A DNA stretch of 64,000 nt from Eubacterium sp. AF16-48 (GCF_003479405.1 NZ_QUHB01000005.1:124001-188000), one strand, 5' to 3'; positions 41,579 to 50,487 are shown, counted from the first letter of the stretch. Notes: generated by a model not told the origin, from the sequence alone. Made by a program: numbers and translations.

Positions 41579-42442
41579 CTATAACTTTCCACCATACACA
41601 GGGAAACCGCTGCTTGCTCCATAGCTTTCAATTTTTTTAAAATTCTTTAGAAGCTCCATATCCTCCCTACTAATTTCAAAATCTACATCTCCATTAGTTT
41701 TCATATGCTCCGGATTTCCGGTTTTAGGAAGTGATATGGTTCCCAGCTGTAATGTATATCTGATACACAACTGTGCAACAGAAACGCCATACTTATCTGC
41801 CATGTGTTTGATTTCCGGCTGATTTAATATCTCGCCATGGGCAATTGGTGAATATGCCTCCACGGCAATATCCTTCTTCTTGCAGAACTCTATAAGTTCC
41901 TCCGGTGTATTGCTGATATGGCAAAGAATCTGGTTTACCATAGGTTTAATTTCTGCCACTTCCAAAAGACTTTCAATATCTTCAATCTGAAAATTTGATA
42001 CGCCAATAGCCTTTAATTTTCCTGCCTTGTATGCATCTTCAAGAGCTCTCCAGGCTTCTCTGTTACCCTCTACATATCTGTTTTCAGACTGATTTACCTC
42101 TACCCACGGCTGTGGACTATGAATAATCATCATGTCAAGATAATCAAGTCCCATCTTCTCCAAAGTCTCATCAATACTTTTAGCAGCTGACTCGTAAGTT
42201 TTGTGTTCTGCAGCAACCTTTGATACAACAAATAATTCTTCCCTTGGAATTTTGCAGTTTCTGACACCTTCACCAACTCCACGTTCATTTCCGTAAGCCT
42301 GTGCAGTATCGATATGTCTGTATCCCAAATCTACTGCTGCCTTTACTGCCTCTGCCACTTTGTCATCATCTATAAACCACGTTCCCAGTCCTAACTGTGG
42401 TATTTTTATGCCATTATTCAATGTAATTGTTTTGGTATACAT
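41579..42442 (-). CDS. Aldo/keto reductase (2,5-diketogluconate reductase-like)
   Basis: 287 residues. AKR signatures: GIKIPQLGLGTWFIDDD, DLGYRHIDTAQAYGNERGVGEG (Asp and Tyr), LFVVSKVAAEH (Lys), YLDMMIIHSPQPW (His), and KLKAIGVSNF. It reduces carbonyl compounds with NADPH. It follows a CMD/cupin gene and lies directly behind repeat copy B, with AGGAGG supporting the start. Probably one unit with the cupin/CMD and flavodoxin genes. Confidence 0.92.
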   Translation of the reverse strand: MYTKTITLNNGIKIPQLGLGTWFIDDDKVAEAVKAAVDLGYRHIDTAQAYGNERGVGEGVRNCKIPREELFVVSKVAAEHKTYESAAKSIDETLEKMGLDYLDMMIIHSPQPWVEVNQSENRYVEGNREAWRALEDAYKAGKLKAIGVSNFQIEDIESLLEVAEIKPMVNQILCHISNTPEELIEFCKKKDIAVEAYSPIAHGEILNQPEIKHMADKYGVSVAQLCIRYTLQLGTISLPKTGNPEHMKTNGDVDFEISREDMELLKNFKKIESYGASSGFPVYGGKL

Positions 42443-42462
42443 TTATTTCCTCCTAACATAAT

Positions 42463-42503
42463 ATGTTGCGCCCACTCCCTCCGGTCAGCGGCAACTCGTC
42501 ATA
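42463..42503 (-). repeat. Dispersed SD-carrying repeat, copy B (partial)
   Basis: Only the core is kept: GACGAGTTGCCGCTGACCGG followed by AGGGAGTGGGCGCAACA on the minus strand, ending 12 bases before AGGAGG of the aldo/keto reductase gene. The hairpin half seen in copies A and C is absent. Confidence 0.7.
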
Positions 42504-42511
42504 TATTATTC

Positions 42512-43279
42512 CTATTTCAATTTTCCGTATTCTTCGTCTGACACGGCCTCGCACCATTCATTTGATGTTTCTTCTCCCGGAACTTCAACTGCTAAATGGC
42601 TAAACCAGCTGTCAGGTGCGGCTCCATGCCAATGCTTTACCTCCGGAGGAATATTTATACAATCTCCCGGTTTCATTTCAATGGCTTCTTTTCCTTCCTC
42701 CTGGTAGTATCCACGTCCGGCTACACACACAAGAATCTGTCCTCCACCATTCTTTCCATGATGAATATGCCAGTTGTTACGGCAACCCGGCTCAAATGTT
42801 ACATTGAAAATTCCCACCTGATTGGTTGATACCGGTGCAAGATAACTCTTTCCTACAAAATACTTAGCAAAGGCATCATTTGGTGCACCAATTGGAAATA
42901 CCATTTCTTTTGCGTGAGCTCTCATCGCCTCATCTTCGTAAGGCAAATCCCCTTCATTTACATTCCACACCTCTTTTGCAAGGTTAAAAACTGCCCATCC
43001 CTTTGGCCAGCCTGCATAAAAAGCCACCTGGGTAATAATTGCAGCAATTTCCTTTTGGGTAACTCCATGGGCCTTGGCATTTTCCAAATGGAATTTAAGA
43101 GATGAATCTGTAATTCCTGATGCCATAAGTGCCACAACTGTTATAATACTTCTTGTTTTTACGTCTATATCCTGATTGTTCCAATTTTCTCCAAAAAGAA
43201 CATCATCATTAAAATGTGCAAATTCAGGAGCAAATTCTCCTAATGCATTTCTTCCTGCTGTCTGTGTTATTTTTGCCAT
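42512..43279 (-). CDS. Carboxymuconolactone decarboxylase-like/cupin fusion protein
   Basis: 255 residues from the ATG at 43279, which has GAGGAGG eight bases upstream; an in-frame extension to 43357 would read through repeat copy C and is rejected. The N-terminal half is a CMD/AhpD-type helical domain (LFGENWNNQDIDVKTRSIITVVALMAS, HLENAKAHGVTQKEI); the C-terminal half is a cupin barrel (WHIHHGKNGGGQILVCVAGRGYYQEEG, GDCINIPPEVKHWHG). The substrate is not known; such fusions are often found with flavodoxins and aldo/keto reductases in Firmicutes and are thought to be redox- or quinone-related. Confidence 0.9.
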   Translation of the reverse strand: MAKITQTAGRNALGEFAPEFAHFNDDVLFGENWNNQDIDVKTRSIITVVALMASGITDSSLKFHLENAKAHGVTQKEIAAIITQVAFYAGWPKGWAVFNLAKEVWNVNEGDLPYEDEAMRAHAKEMVFPIGAPNDAFAKYFVGKSYLAPVSTNQVGIFNVTFEPGCRNNWHIHHGKNGGGQILVCVAGRGYYQEEGKEAIEMKPGDCINIPPEVKHWHGAAPDSWFSHLAVEVPGEETSNEWCEAVSDEEYGKLK

Positions 43280-43297
43280 AACAATTTCCTCCTCTAA

Positions 43298-43393
43298 ATG
43301 TTTCCTCCATATTGTTGCGCCCCCTCCCCTTGGTCGGCGGCAGTTCGTCGGAAACATTTATAAAAAATGAACTTCGTTCATTTTGTTTCCTCC
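43298..43393 (-). repeat. Dispersed SD-carrying repeat, copy C
   Basis: Same design as copy A: GGAGGAAAC, AAAATGAAC-GAA-GTTCATTTT hairpin, ATGTTTCCGACGAACTGCCG, GGGGAGGGGGCGCAACA and a second GGAGGAAAC. The GGAAAC/GTTTCC pair encloses the hairpin. It fills the space between the flavodoxin stop (43395) and the cupin/CMD gene. Confidence 0.75.
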
Positions 43394-43394
43394 T

Positions 43395-43865
43395 CTATAT
43401 ACTCTTTGCCCAATTTATTATTTCCTGTTTGGACATGCCATTTAAAACTTTGCCTTCTGTGATTATCGCATCAGGTGCTGATGGCTGTAATTCTTTTACG
43501 GTGTTTCCAAATCCGCTTCCTCCTGATGTGGCAAACAAGATTATCTTTTTGCCTGAAAAATCATATTTTTCTAAAAATGTATTAATAATTGTTGGTGCAA
43601 CATACCACCAAACCGGAAATCCTATAAGAATTTCGTCATAATCCTGAGGATTTATTTCATCTCCTGCTATTTCAGGTCTGATTTTTTTGTCACTCATTTC
43701 TACGCTGCTTCTTGATTTTTTATCCATCCAGTTAAGGTCTGCCTTTGTATATGGTACCTTTGGTGTGATTTCATATAAATCACTGTTATCTGCTTCTGAA
43801 ACTATTTCAGCTACTTTTTTTGTTACTCCACTTGCACTAAAATATGCTACTAACTTCTTTGCCAT
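43395..43865 (-). CDS. Flavodoxin
   Basis: 156 residues from the ATG at 43865, preceded by GAGGAGG; the frame opens earlier (43913) but without a ribosome site. It starts MAKKLVAYFSASGVTKKVAE, the FMN phosphate loop of the flavodoxin_4 group, followed by DEILIGFPVWWYVAPTIINTFLE and FATSGGSGFGNTV. It is a small FMN electron carrier, probably serving the neighbouring reductases. LysR regulator upstream on the same strand. Confidence 0.92.
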   Translation of the reverse strand: MAKKLVAYFSASGVTKKVAEIVSEADNSDLYEITPKVPYTKADLNWMDKKSRSSVEMSDKKIRPEIAGDEINPQDYDEILIGFPVWWYVAPTIINTFLEKYDFSGKKIILFATSGGSGFGNTVKELQPSAPDAIITEGKVLNGMSKQEIINWAKSI

Positions 43866-43985
43866 AACTAATACCTCCTCATGTTTTTGTATTACACAAA
43901 ATGGATAAGACAAATTAATTCATCCTACCCATTTATTATATACTTTATTTTGTCGTTATGTCTAATACCTATATTGTATGTCTTT

Positions 43986-44864
43986 TTATGCCTTGTAGGC
44001 ATTAATTTCTTCTATAAATTTACTTACTGCCGGTGAATAAGGTATATTCCTTCTCCATGCTATTACAGTGCTTGCCATAATCTCCGGCGACAATGTTTTT
44101 TGTACCACCAAATCTTTCCTCCAATATCGCATGGCACCTTCAATGGAAATAGGATATCCTAATCCGTTTATAGCCATAACTCCCGCATTTGTCCCTAAAT
44201 TACTGGTAAAAGCAATATTAAGTCTGCTAAAGTCCTTTCCGAACCAATTTGCCAATTCACTTTGTATATTGGTTCTTTCCGGCAGTATCAGTGGAAGCTT
44301 TAACAAATCTTTTTTTGTAATAACTTCTTTTTTTGCCAATGGATCATCCACTCTCATGCTTACTACCCAGTGGTCACATCCCTGCATTCTGATGTAATCC
44401 ATTCCTTCAGTGCTAACGGGCTCAAGAAACAATCCTATATCCACCAGCCCTTTATTCATCATTTCTGAAATGTTGTCAGCGGTTCCTGTATGTATGGCAA
44501 ACTGAACTAAAGGGTATTTTTCCTTATATTTTTTGCATATTTTTGCCAAGGTTTCCACAGCTATAAATTCGCCACAGCCTATGGTAATTTTCCCTTCTAC
44601 AGACTCCCTGTTGCCCTTAAATTCACTGACAATTTTGTCTTCCAAATCTACCAGTTCCAATGCCCTGCGCTTTAGCAGCAAACCTTCATTAGTCAGGGTA
44701 ATGCTGTGACCACCTCTGTTAAACAGCTTTACCCCAAGTTCCTCTTCTAAAGCCGCCAGCTGTCTTGAAAGGGTAGGTTGTGTTATATTAAGCTGCTTAG
44801 CCGCTTTGGTAAAACTTTGCTCTTTTGCCACCATTAAAAAATATCTTAATACTCTCACATCCAT
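43986..44864 (-). CDS. LysR-family transcriptional regulator
   Basis: 292 residues: N-terminal winged helix (MDVRVLRYFLMVAKEQSFTKAAKQLNITQPTLSRQLAAL without a break in the family pattern) and a substrate-binding domain (EGKITIGCGEF, MNKGLVDIGLFLEPV). It lies between two flavodoxin genes and upstream of the cupin/aldo-keto reductase genes on the same strand, so it likely controls that redox group. Confidence 0.92.
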   Translation of the reverse strand: MDVRVLRYFLMVAKEQSFTKAAKQLNITQPTLSRQLAALEEELGVKLFNRGGHSITLTNEGLLLKRRALELVDLEDKIVSEFKGNRESVEGKITIGCGEFIAVETLAKICKKYKEKYPLVQFAIHTGTADNISEMMNKGLVDIGLFLEPVSTEGMDYIRMQGCDHWVVSMRVDDPLAKKEVITKKDLLKLPLILPERTNIQSELANWFGKDFSRLNIAFTSNLGTNAGVMAINGLGYPISIEGAMRYWRKDLVVQKTLSPEIMASTVIAWRRNIPYSPAVSKFIEEINAYKA

Positions 44865-44892
44865 AATGTAATTGCCTCCCGGTAATTTAACT

Positions 44893-45537
44893 TTATTTTA
44901 CCCCATTAGTCCAGTTATTTACTTCCTCATCTGTGACATTTCCATCAAAACGCTTTCCTGCGGCAATGTTTACATCGGGATATAATTTTTGCAAATCACT
45001 TACACTGTGTTCAATTCCACTGCCACTGGAAGTACAGAATAAATACACTGTCTTTCCCTTTAAATCGTAGCTTTCAAAAAACGTCTGTATTATTCTCGGT
45101 GCCGTTCCCCACCATATAGGGTATCCTATATAAATAGTATCACTATTTTCTACTTTGCTTAAGTCATTTTTAATTTCCGGTCTGGAGGACTCATCCTTCA
45201 TTTCCTTATTTGCACGACAATCATCATTGCTGTAATCTATATCATCAGAAGTATATTCCTCCTTTGGAATGATTCCCATGGTATCTGTTCCCAATGTTCC
45301 GGCAATTTTTTGTGCAACATTTCGGGTAGTTCCTGTTACTGAAAAAAACAATACTGAGATATTTTTTCCATTTTCGACGGTTGTATTACCTTCAGTTTCA
45401 CTTTTCTCAGTTGTAGAATTTTCTGTTGTAACCTCCGTACTGTCTGAGATTTCCTCTGTTGGTTTCTTTGTTTCTCCACAGGCTGCTAAAGGAATCATAA
45501 GCACAACTGCCATAATAATTGTAACTAATTTTTTCAT
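44893..45537 (-). CDS. Flavodoxin-domain lipoprotein
   Basis: 214 residues. Lipoprotein signal (MKKLVTIIMAVVLMIPLAAC, Cys20), a Thr/Glu-rich linker (about 21-58), then a flavodoxin_4 domain: VLFFSVTGTTRNVAQKIA, YIGYPIWWGTAPRIIQTF and FCTSSGSGIEHS. It resembles the cytoplasmic flavodoxin at 43395, but sits outside the membrane, suggesting an extracytoplasmic flavin redox function. Confidence 0.92.
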   Translation of the reverse strand: MKKLVTIIMAVVLMIPLAACGETKKPTEEISDSTEVTTENSTTEKSETEGNTTVENGKNISVLFFSVTGTTRNVAQKIAGTLGTDTMGIIPKEEYTSDDIDYSNDDCRANKEMKDESSRPEIKNDLSKVENSDTIYIGYPIWWGTAPRIIQTFFESYDLKGKTVYLFCTSSGSGIEHSVSDLQKLYPDVNIAAGKRFDGNVTDEEVNNWTNGVK

Positions 45538-45732
45538 TTAATTGCTCCTTTCAAAAAATTTAAATTACTTTATCTTCTAATGCGTAAAAATTCATTATAA
45601 CAGGGGTAATGGCAAAAATAAACCAATACAGTTTCCCGCTACATTTACTATATTTGCTACAATTGATATATACATAGTGGTGCTGGTTTTCCCAAAGCTT
45701 CTGTAAAGTGCTGCACCTGCATTCTTTTACGC

Positions 45733-45901
45733 TCAGTTTCTCCTTATCCCCTTCCATTAATAACAGTTCTTCTGCACTGATTTCCTTTAACATGTCATGT
45801 TTTATAATCTGCCTTCCCCCATATATGGCATAATTAAACACATCTGCAAATCTCACGTTATCTGACATGTACTTTTTGGTTGCTATATCCTTATTTCCCA
45901 T
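45733..45901 (-). pseudogene. N-terminal fragment of an Rpn-family nuclease/transposase gene
   Basis: About 55 codons (MGNKDIATKKYMSDNVRFAD, then AIYGGRQIIKHDMLKEISAEELLLMEG) almost identical to the start of the intact gene at 50488-51438, after which the frame passes into MATE sequence. Near-identity at the nucleotide level indicates a recent copy. About 225 unrelated bases lie between this fragment and the matching upstream palindrome at 46135-46178. Confidence 0.85.
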
Positions 45902-46127
45902 ATAACACCCCTCGTATAATAATTTTATAGACCTCATTCAAAGAGGCTATAGACTTATTTTTTTATGATGCAGGTGTTGGATGAATTGTTGGGCATCCAT
46001 TTTTACCCACATAGTTAATAAGTTACTTTATAGTCATGGTCCCAGATGTTACAATAAGTTCTATAAGAACTGTAGCTATGGTCACTGCTTTATCACCCCA
46101 GCAAAGCTTATGCTTTCCTTTGATATT

Positions 46128-46196
46128 ATTTCGAGGTGTATACTATTAGTTTTTCTTAATCTCTTTATAGTATACACAGGATATAAAAAAATACAA
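46128..46196 (-). repeat. Upstream palindrome of the Rpn element, copy 2
   Basis: Matches 51462-51530 with few changes. GGTGTATACTAT (46135-46146) faces ATAGTATACACA (46167-46178), a 12-base inverted repeat with one mismatch around a 20-base loop. It marks the point where the MATE frame is broken. Confidence 0.75.
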
Positions 46197-46773
46197 TAGT
46201 GAGGATAAAAATTCCGTAACGAAGAGTAACTGTTGCCCTATTATGCTTTCCGGCACCTATGTTTTGAGCTGATAATGCCGAAACTGTAAACAACATGGTA
46301 GATGGTACTAAGAATACCATACCTATGAATTTTTCAACGATACCTACCGCTGCTGCAGCCCCTAAATTCATTCCACCAATAAAAATATAATCTAAAACAA
46401 TATTTGCCATGCATGCCACTGCAATAAAATACATTGGACTCTTTGAGTCACCTAACCCGCGAAATATTGAACTTATTATATTATAATCAGTAATAAAAGG
46501 AATCCCAATAAAACATATGGTTAAATAAGCTACAGTTTCAGAAACTGCCTTCTCAGGAGTGGACGTTAAACCCACAATGGGCTTAACAGTAGCTAATAAA
46601 ACAAATCTGCCATTCCGTACAATGTCTGTTAAAAATATGACAATAAATATGGCAATGAAAAATATACAATATTTTTTAATACACTTCCTGTTGTTAAATC
46701 TCTTTCCATTTTGTTCTCCTATTTTCTTCACATTATATGTTATTTCATTATTAAACGCAAAACCCACCCTGAT

Positions 46774-47976
46774 TTATATATTTTCTTTTTCCAAAAATCT
46801 TTTATAGGTGCTGTCTATTCCCAAGGCTCCAAGAGGTGCTGTTATAATAATTCCAAGAACTGCAACCGATAAAACAATTTTGCCACATGCCAGCCCTGAT
46901 GCAAGAGGCACTGAGCCAATGGCTGCCTGAACTGTCGCTTTTGGAAGATAGGCAATAACGCAAAACAATCTTTCTTTCAGACACAGATTTGTTTTGGCAG
47001 TGCAAATTAAAACTCCCACTGACCTGAATAATAATGCCAGTAAAATCATAAACACTGCTGCTATTCCCGCACTAAGAGTGTATCTTATATCTATTGCCGC
47101 ACCAACTAAAACAAAAAGAATCACTTCCGCCGCTATCCACAACTTTCCAAATTTTTCCGAAAGCCTTTTTGAAACAAAGGCTGTGCTTTTCATCTTTATT
47201 ACGCATGCCATAATGACTACCGCAAGTAATCCCGATACTGCCACTGTTCCCTTAAGCCAGTCTTCCACTGCAACTAAAAGAAATGAAAATCCCAAAACAA
47301 TTATTACTTTTGTACTATTTCTTACACAGTGCTTATGGGCATATGATGTTTCAAAAAACATATACAGACCATATCCCACAACTGCCCCCAGTAATATGCC
47401 TAAAACAATGGAAACAGGTATTGATATAAAGTCCATAACATTTGCTTTCCCGCCCTGGGCAACACTTAAGAATGTAGTAAATAAAACAATGACAAAGATA
47501 TCATCGCAGGAGGCTCCTGCCATAATCATCTGCGGTATTGCCTTTTTAGTTCCATATTTTTTTCCCATAAGATTTACCATTCGTGGCACTACAACTGCTG
47601 GTGAAACTGCCGCCAGAACAGCACCCATGACCGCTGCCTCTATATGGCTGATTTTTAATATTACGGGAGCTAAAAGTACATATCCTATTATTTCACAGGA
47701 CGCCGGAACAAAAGACAGCAGGATTGCCGGTCGCCCTGCTTTTTTTAAATCGTTAAGGTCAAGGGATAATCCTGCCTTTAACAAAATAATTATTAACGCC
47801 ATTTTTCTCAAGTCCGCTGAAATCCCCAATATAGAGGAATCGAGAAGATTTAAAACGTATGGCCCTAATACGATTCCTGTAATAAGCATTCCTATTATTC
47901 TCGGTAATTTCAGCTGCCTGCAAATTGCCCCCATGGCAAGCCCCACAATAAAAATAAGAGCTAATGATGTTAACAT
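46774..47976 (-). CDS. Cation:proton antiporter (CPA family), fluoride riboswitch-controlled
   Basis: 400 residues, about 11-13 membrane segments, Na+/H+ exchanger-type fold: GMLITGIVLGPYVLNLL, LKAGLSLDLNDLKKAG, VLAAVSPAVVVPRMVNLMG, ASCDDIFVIVLFTTF (the conserved acidic pair region) and TAKTNLCLKERLFCVIAYLPKATVQAAIG. The start follows AGGAGG. A fluoride riboswitch with terminator lies in the leader (48054-48150). Antiporters of this kind are among the genes known to be controlled by fluoride riboswitches; the protein may expel fluoride or restore ion balance (inference). Confidence 0.9.
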   Translation of the reverse strand: MLTSLALIFIVGLAMGAICRQLKLPRIIGMLITGIVLGPYVLNLLDSSILGISADLRKMALIIILLKAGLSLDLNDLKKAGRPAILLSFVPASCEIIGYVLLAPVILKISHIEAAVMGAVLAAVSPAVVVPRMVNLMGKKYGTKKAIPQMIMAGASCDDIFVIVLFTTFLSVAQGGKANVMDFISIPVSIVLGILLGAVVGYGLYMFFETSYAHKHCVRNSTKVIIVLGFSFLLVAVEDWLKGTVAVSGLLAVVIMACVIKMKSTAFVSKRLSEKFGKLWIAAEVILFVLVGAAIDIRYTLSAGIAAVFMILLALLFRSVGVLICTAKTNLCLKERLFCVIAYLPKATVQAAIGSVPLASGLACGKIVLSVAVLGIIITAPLGALGIDSTYKRFLEKENI

Positions 47977-48053
47977 ATAAATATCCTCCTTTTAGTGTGT
48001 GATTTTTGTCGCCGATGCATTTACTCTCCCTGTAATACCCTAAATCTTTTACA

Positions 48054-48150
48054 TAAAAAAAGCTGACACTTCTGCGACTGTAATAATCGTAGAAGTCATC
48101 AGCATAATAAGCAGTTTTGGTTTCCCAAGGGAGAACTTCATTCCCTGTGC
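48054..48150 (-). ncRNA. Fluoride riboswitch (crcB motif) with terminator expression platform
   Basis: On the minus strand: CAGGGAATGAAGTTCTCCC, AAACTGC and GCTGATGACTTCTACGA in this order and spacing match the crcB-motif consensus (GGxGATGxxGTTCxCC, AACTGC, GCTGATGACTCCTAC). The 3' part ACTTCTACGA can also pair with TCGCAGAAGT, forming a terminator stem that ends in CAGCTTTTTTT (48060-48054). Fluoride binding should keep the 3' strand in the aptamer and allow read-through to the antiporter gene 78 bases further on. Confidence 0.92.
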
Positions 48151-48245
48151 CATAGAATACTATAAATAAGATTAATTGTCAATTTTCTATGTGTTTTACT
48201 GACACAGTTTTACTGCTTATTTTTTATCCTAATTTATATATTAAT

Positions 48246-49364
48246 TTATTCTCCCCAAACTTCCCGGGCAATTTCTTTTACTAACTTCAACTTTGCCCAC
48301 TGCTGTTCTTCAGTAATTTTATTACCTATTTCACAGGACGCAAATCCACACTGCGGGCTTAAGCATAATCTGTCGAGAGGAATATATTTTGCTGCTTCAT
48401 ATATTCTGGCTATAACTTCTTCTTTATCCTCTAATGCCGGAGATTTTGTGGTAATAAGTCCCAGAACAACTTTTTTGTCCTGTGAAACTTTTGCCAAAGG
48501 CTCAAATCCACCTGATCTTTCATCATCATATTCTAAAAGCAATGCATCCACATTTTCTTTTGCGAACACATAGTCTGCGACTGAATCATATGGTCCGCTT
48601 GTAAAGAATGTTGAATGATAATTTCCTCTGCATATATGTGAGGTAATAACCATATCATCCGGTTTTCCTTCTAATGCCAGATTGTTTACTGCAAGAAGTT
48701 CCTTCTTTACATCCTCTAAATCAATATTTAGTTCCTTATATCTCTGCTCTGCCGCATCACCTACAATTGCTCCCCATGTACAATCATCCAACTGAAGATT
48801 GCGGCAGCCTGCATCATAAAATTGTTTTATAACATCCTGATAAGCAACTCCAATATCGTGAATTAATTCTTCATTAGTGCTGTAATATTTTCTTGTAGTT
48901 TCGTAATTTGCCGGTACAATCATCTGCTGGAAAGTCTGTGCCGGTGCCGGAATTGTATATTTGGCTACCGTATTTTCATCCTCAAACTGCTTTAAAAATT
49001 TGAAGTATTCCACAAACGGATGTGGCTTTGCCTTGATTTTACCTACAAGATAAGTATCATCAAGAACTGCTAACTCATCATTGAACTTAACACCATTTCC
49101 TGTGTTTTTGTGTTCAACACCTTCAAATCCCCACATAAAATCTAAATGCCAAAAAGTTCTTCTGAACTCTCCGTCTGTAATGGCATGAAATCCCAATTCC
49201 TTCTGCTTTGCCACGATCTTTGTAATTTCTTCGTTTGCAATTTTATCTAATTCTTCCTTTGTGATTTTTCCATTCTGATATGCCACTTTTGCATCTTTGA
49301 GTGCCTGTGGTCTTAAAAAACTTCCCACAAAATCATATCTAAATGGTGTCTGTAAATTGCTCAT
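48246..49364 (-). CDS. Cobalamin-independent methionine synthase-like methyltransferase (YxjG/YxjH type)
   Basis: 372 residues, covering only the C-terminal-type barrel of MetE. FDFVGSFLRP-like start (YDFVGSFLRPQALKDAK), GFHAITDGEFRRTFWHLDF, LQLDDCTWG, TSHICRGNYHS and LSPQCGFAS; the His, Glu and Cys in these motifs are the zinc ligands. Single-barrel forms use methyl donors other than methyl-tetrahydropteroyl-triglutamate in some species and act on homocysteine. A LysR gene lies 143 bases upstream on the same strand. Confidence 0.9.
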   Translation of the reverse strand: MSNLQTPFRYDFVGSFLRPQALKDAKVAYQNGKITKEELDKIANEEITKIVAKQKELGFHAITDGEFRRTFWHLDFMWGFEGVEHKNTGNGVKFNDELAVLDDTYLVGKIKAKPHPFVEYFKFLKQFEDENTVAKYTIPAPAQTFQQMIVPANYETTRKYYSTNEELIHDIGVAYQDVIKQFYDAGCRNLQLDDCTWGAIVGDAAEQRYKELNIDLEDVKKELLAVNNLALEGKPDDMVITSHICRGNYHSTFFTSGPYDSVADYVFAKENVDALLLEYDDERSGGFEPLAKVSQDKKVVLGLITTKSPALEDKEEVIARIYEAAKYIPLDRLCLSPQCGFASCEIGNKITEEQQWAKLKLVKEIAREVWGE

Positions 49365-49464
49365 TATTTTAATCCTCCATTTCTAAAAGTAACTTTTTCT
49401 TTTTTATAAACAACCTTAATAGCTGACTTTATTATATTTAATGAGCTTTTCACTGTAAAATACA

Positions 49465-49503
49465 CAAAAAATAAGTTGTCCATAGTTTTAAACTATAGAC
49501 AAC
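49465..49503 (-). terminator. Terminator of the LysR gene upstream of the methyltransferase
   Basis: Minus-strand GTTGTCTATAGTTT pairs with AAACTATGGACAAC, followed by TTATTTTTT. It means the methyltransferase gene needs its own promoter. Confidence 0.8.
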
Positions 49504-49507
49504 CTAT

Positions 49508-50407
49508 TTAGCCTAAATATTTTTTTAATGCCTCTAAATATGTATTTCCTAACCTTGTAACCGTGCCCTTTTTATGGGTAATATATCCTATTCGCATATC
49601 TTTTTCATCAGCTAATGGAACGGCAATAATATCTTTTCCATTTAATTTTTTATCAATAACACCACTACATACCGTATAACCGTTTAGTCCAATTAACAGA
49701 TTAAATAAAGTTGCTCTGTCCCTTACACGAATATTCTTCTTTCTCTCATAATCCGAAAAAATTTCTTCTGAGAAATAAAATGAATTATGTTCCCCCTGCT
49801 CAAAGGACATGTACGGATACTCTTCTAATTCTTCATTGGTTATAACCGTGTTTTTTGCAAGTGGGTGTTTTCTACTTATAAACACATGTGGTTTTGCAAC
49901 AAAGAGCTGGTGAAATTCCAAATCATGACTTTTAAGAATCTTATTTATTACTACTTCATTAAAATCATTAAGAAATATTATTCCTATCTCACTTCTCATA
50001 TGTGCAACGTCTTCAATAATCTCATATGTCTGTGTTTCCCTAATGCTAAAATCATACTCATCCTGACCATATTTCTTAATCAAATCAACAAATGCATTTA
50101 CGGCAAAGGAATAATGTTGTGTAGAAATGCAAAACTGTTTTTTTCCTCCATTGCTACCTTTATATTTATCCTCTAGAATTGCCGCCTGCTCTAATACCTG
50201 TCTAGCATATCCTAAAAAATCTTCTCCCTCCTTAGAAAGAGTTATTCCTTTATTTGTCCTGTTAAATATAACAATATTCATTTCCTTTTCCAACTCATGT
50301 ATTGCGTTAGTCAGGCTTGGTTGGGAAATATATAAGTTATTTGCTGCCTCTGTAATGGTCCCCGTTTCCGCTACCATTAATACATATTTCAACTGTTGTA
50401 ATGTCAT
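49508..50407 (-). CDS. LysR-family transcriptional regulator (CysB/YtlI-like)
   Basis: 299 residues: winged helix MTLQQLKYVLMVAETGTITEAANN and SQPSLTNAIHELEKE, then an effector domain with MRSEIGIIFLNDFNE and LFVAKPHVFISRKHPLA. Given the MetE-like gene next downstream, it may regulate methionine or sulfur metabolism; this is inferred from position only. Confidence 0.9.
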   Translation of the reverse strand: MTLQQLKYVLMVAETGTITEAANNLYISQPSLTNAIHELEKEMNIVIFNRTNKGITLSKEGEDFLGYARQVLEQAAILEDKYKGSNGGKKQFCISTQHYSFAVNAFVDLIKKYGQDEYDFSIRETQTYEIIEDVAHMRSEIGIIFLNDFNEVVINKILKSHDLEFHQLFVAKPHVFISRKHPLAKNTVITNEELEEYPYMSFEQGEHNSFYFSEEIFSDYERKKNIRVRDRATLFNLLIGLNGYTVCSGVIDKKLNGKDIIAVPLADEKDMRIGYITHKKGTVTRLGNTYLEALKKYLG

Positions 50408-50487
50408 GCTTTCAATCCTTTTATATATTTTAATATAGTAATTATAACATGATTTTATTAACTATCCTACTATGTGAAATACTCTTT

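Larger units (their letters stand above)
45598..46709 (-). pseudogene. MATE-family efflux protein, decayed and interrupted
   Basis: The original start is at 46709 (GGAGA before ATG): MERDLTTGSVLKNIVYFSLPYLL is a typical MATE N-terminus. Codon 27 is a stop (SYF-stop-QTLYGMADLF, where relatives have Leu). Further pieces follow in shifted frames with internal deletions (VKPIVGLTSTPEKAVSETVAYL, IFRGLGDSKSPMYFIAVAC, then FIGMVFLVPSTMLFTVSALSAQNIGAGKH), and the frame breaks near 46197 at an inserted Rpn-type fragment. MATE sequence resumes before 45733 as AGAALYRSFGKTSTTMYIS. It lies directly behind the antiporter and was probably part of the same fluoride-controlled operon. Confidence 0.85.

Noticed and set aside
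43280..43357. N-terminal extension of the cupin/CMD protein
   Set aside because: It translates repeat copy C; the ATG at 43279 has a perfect ribosome site and fits the family N-terminus.
45902..46127. Possible gene between the Rpn fragment and its palindrome
   Set aside because: All frames are broken within about 40 codons and no protein family was recognised; treated as unassigned remnant sequence.
46994..47980. 328-codon open frame on the plus strand opposite the antiporter gene
   Set aside because: It is a mirror of the antiporter coding frame; the minus-strand frame has clear family motifs and a ribosome site.
47977..48053. Short leader peptide between fluoride riboswitch and antiporter
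   Set aside because: A brief frame exists after GGGAG, but it is not distinguishable from chance.
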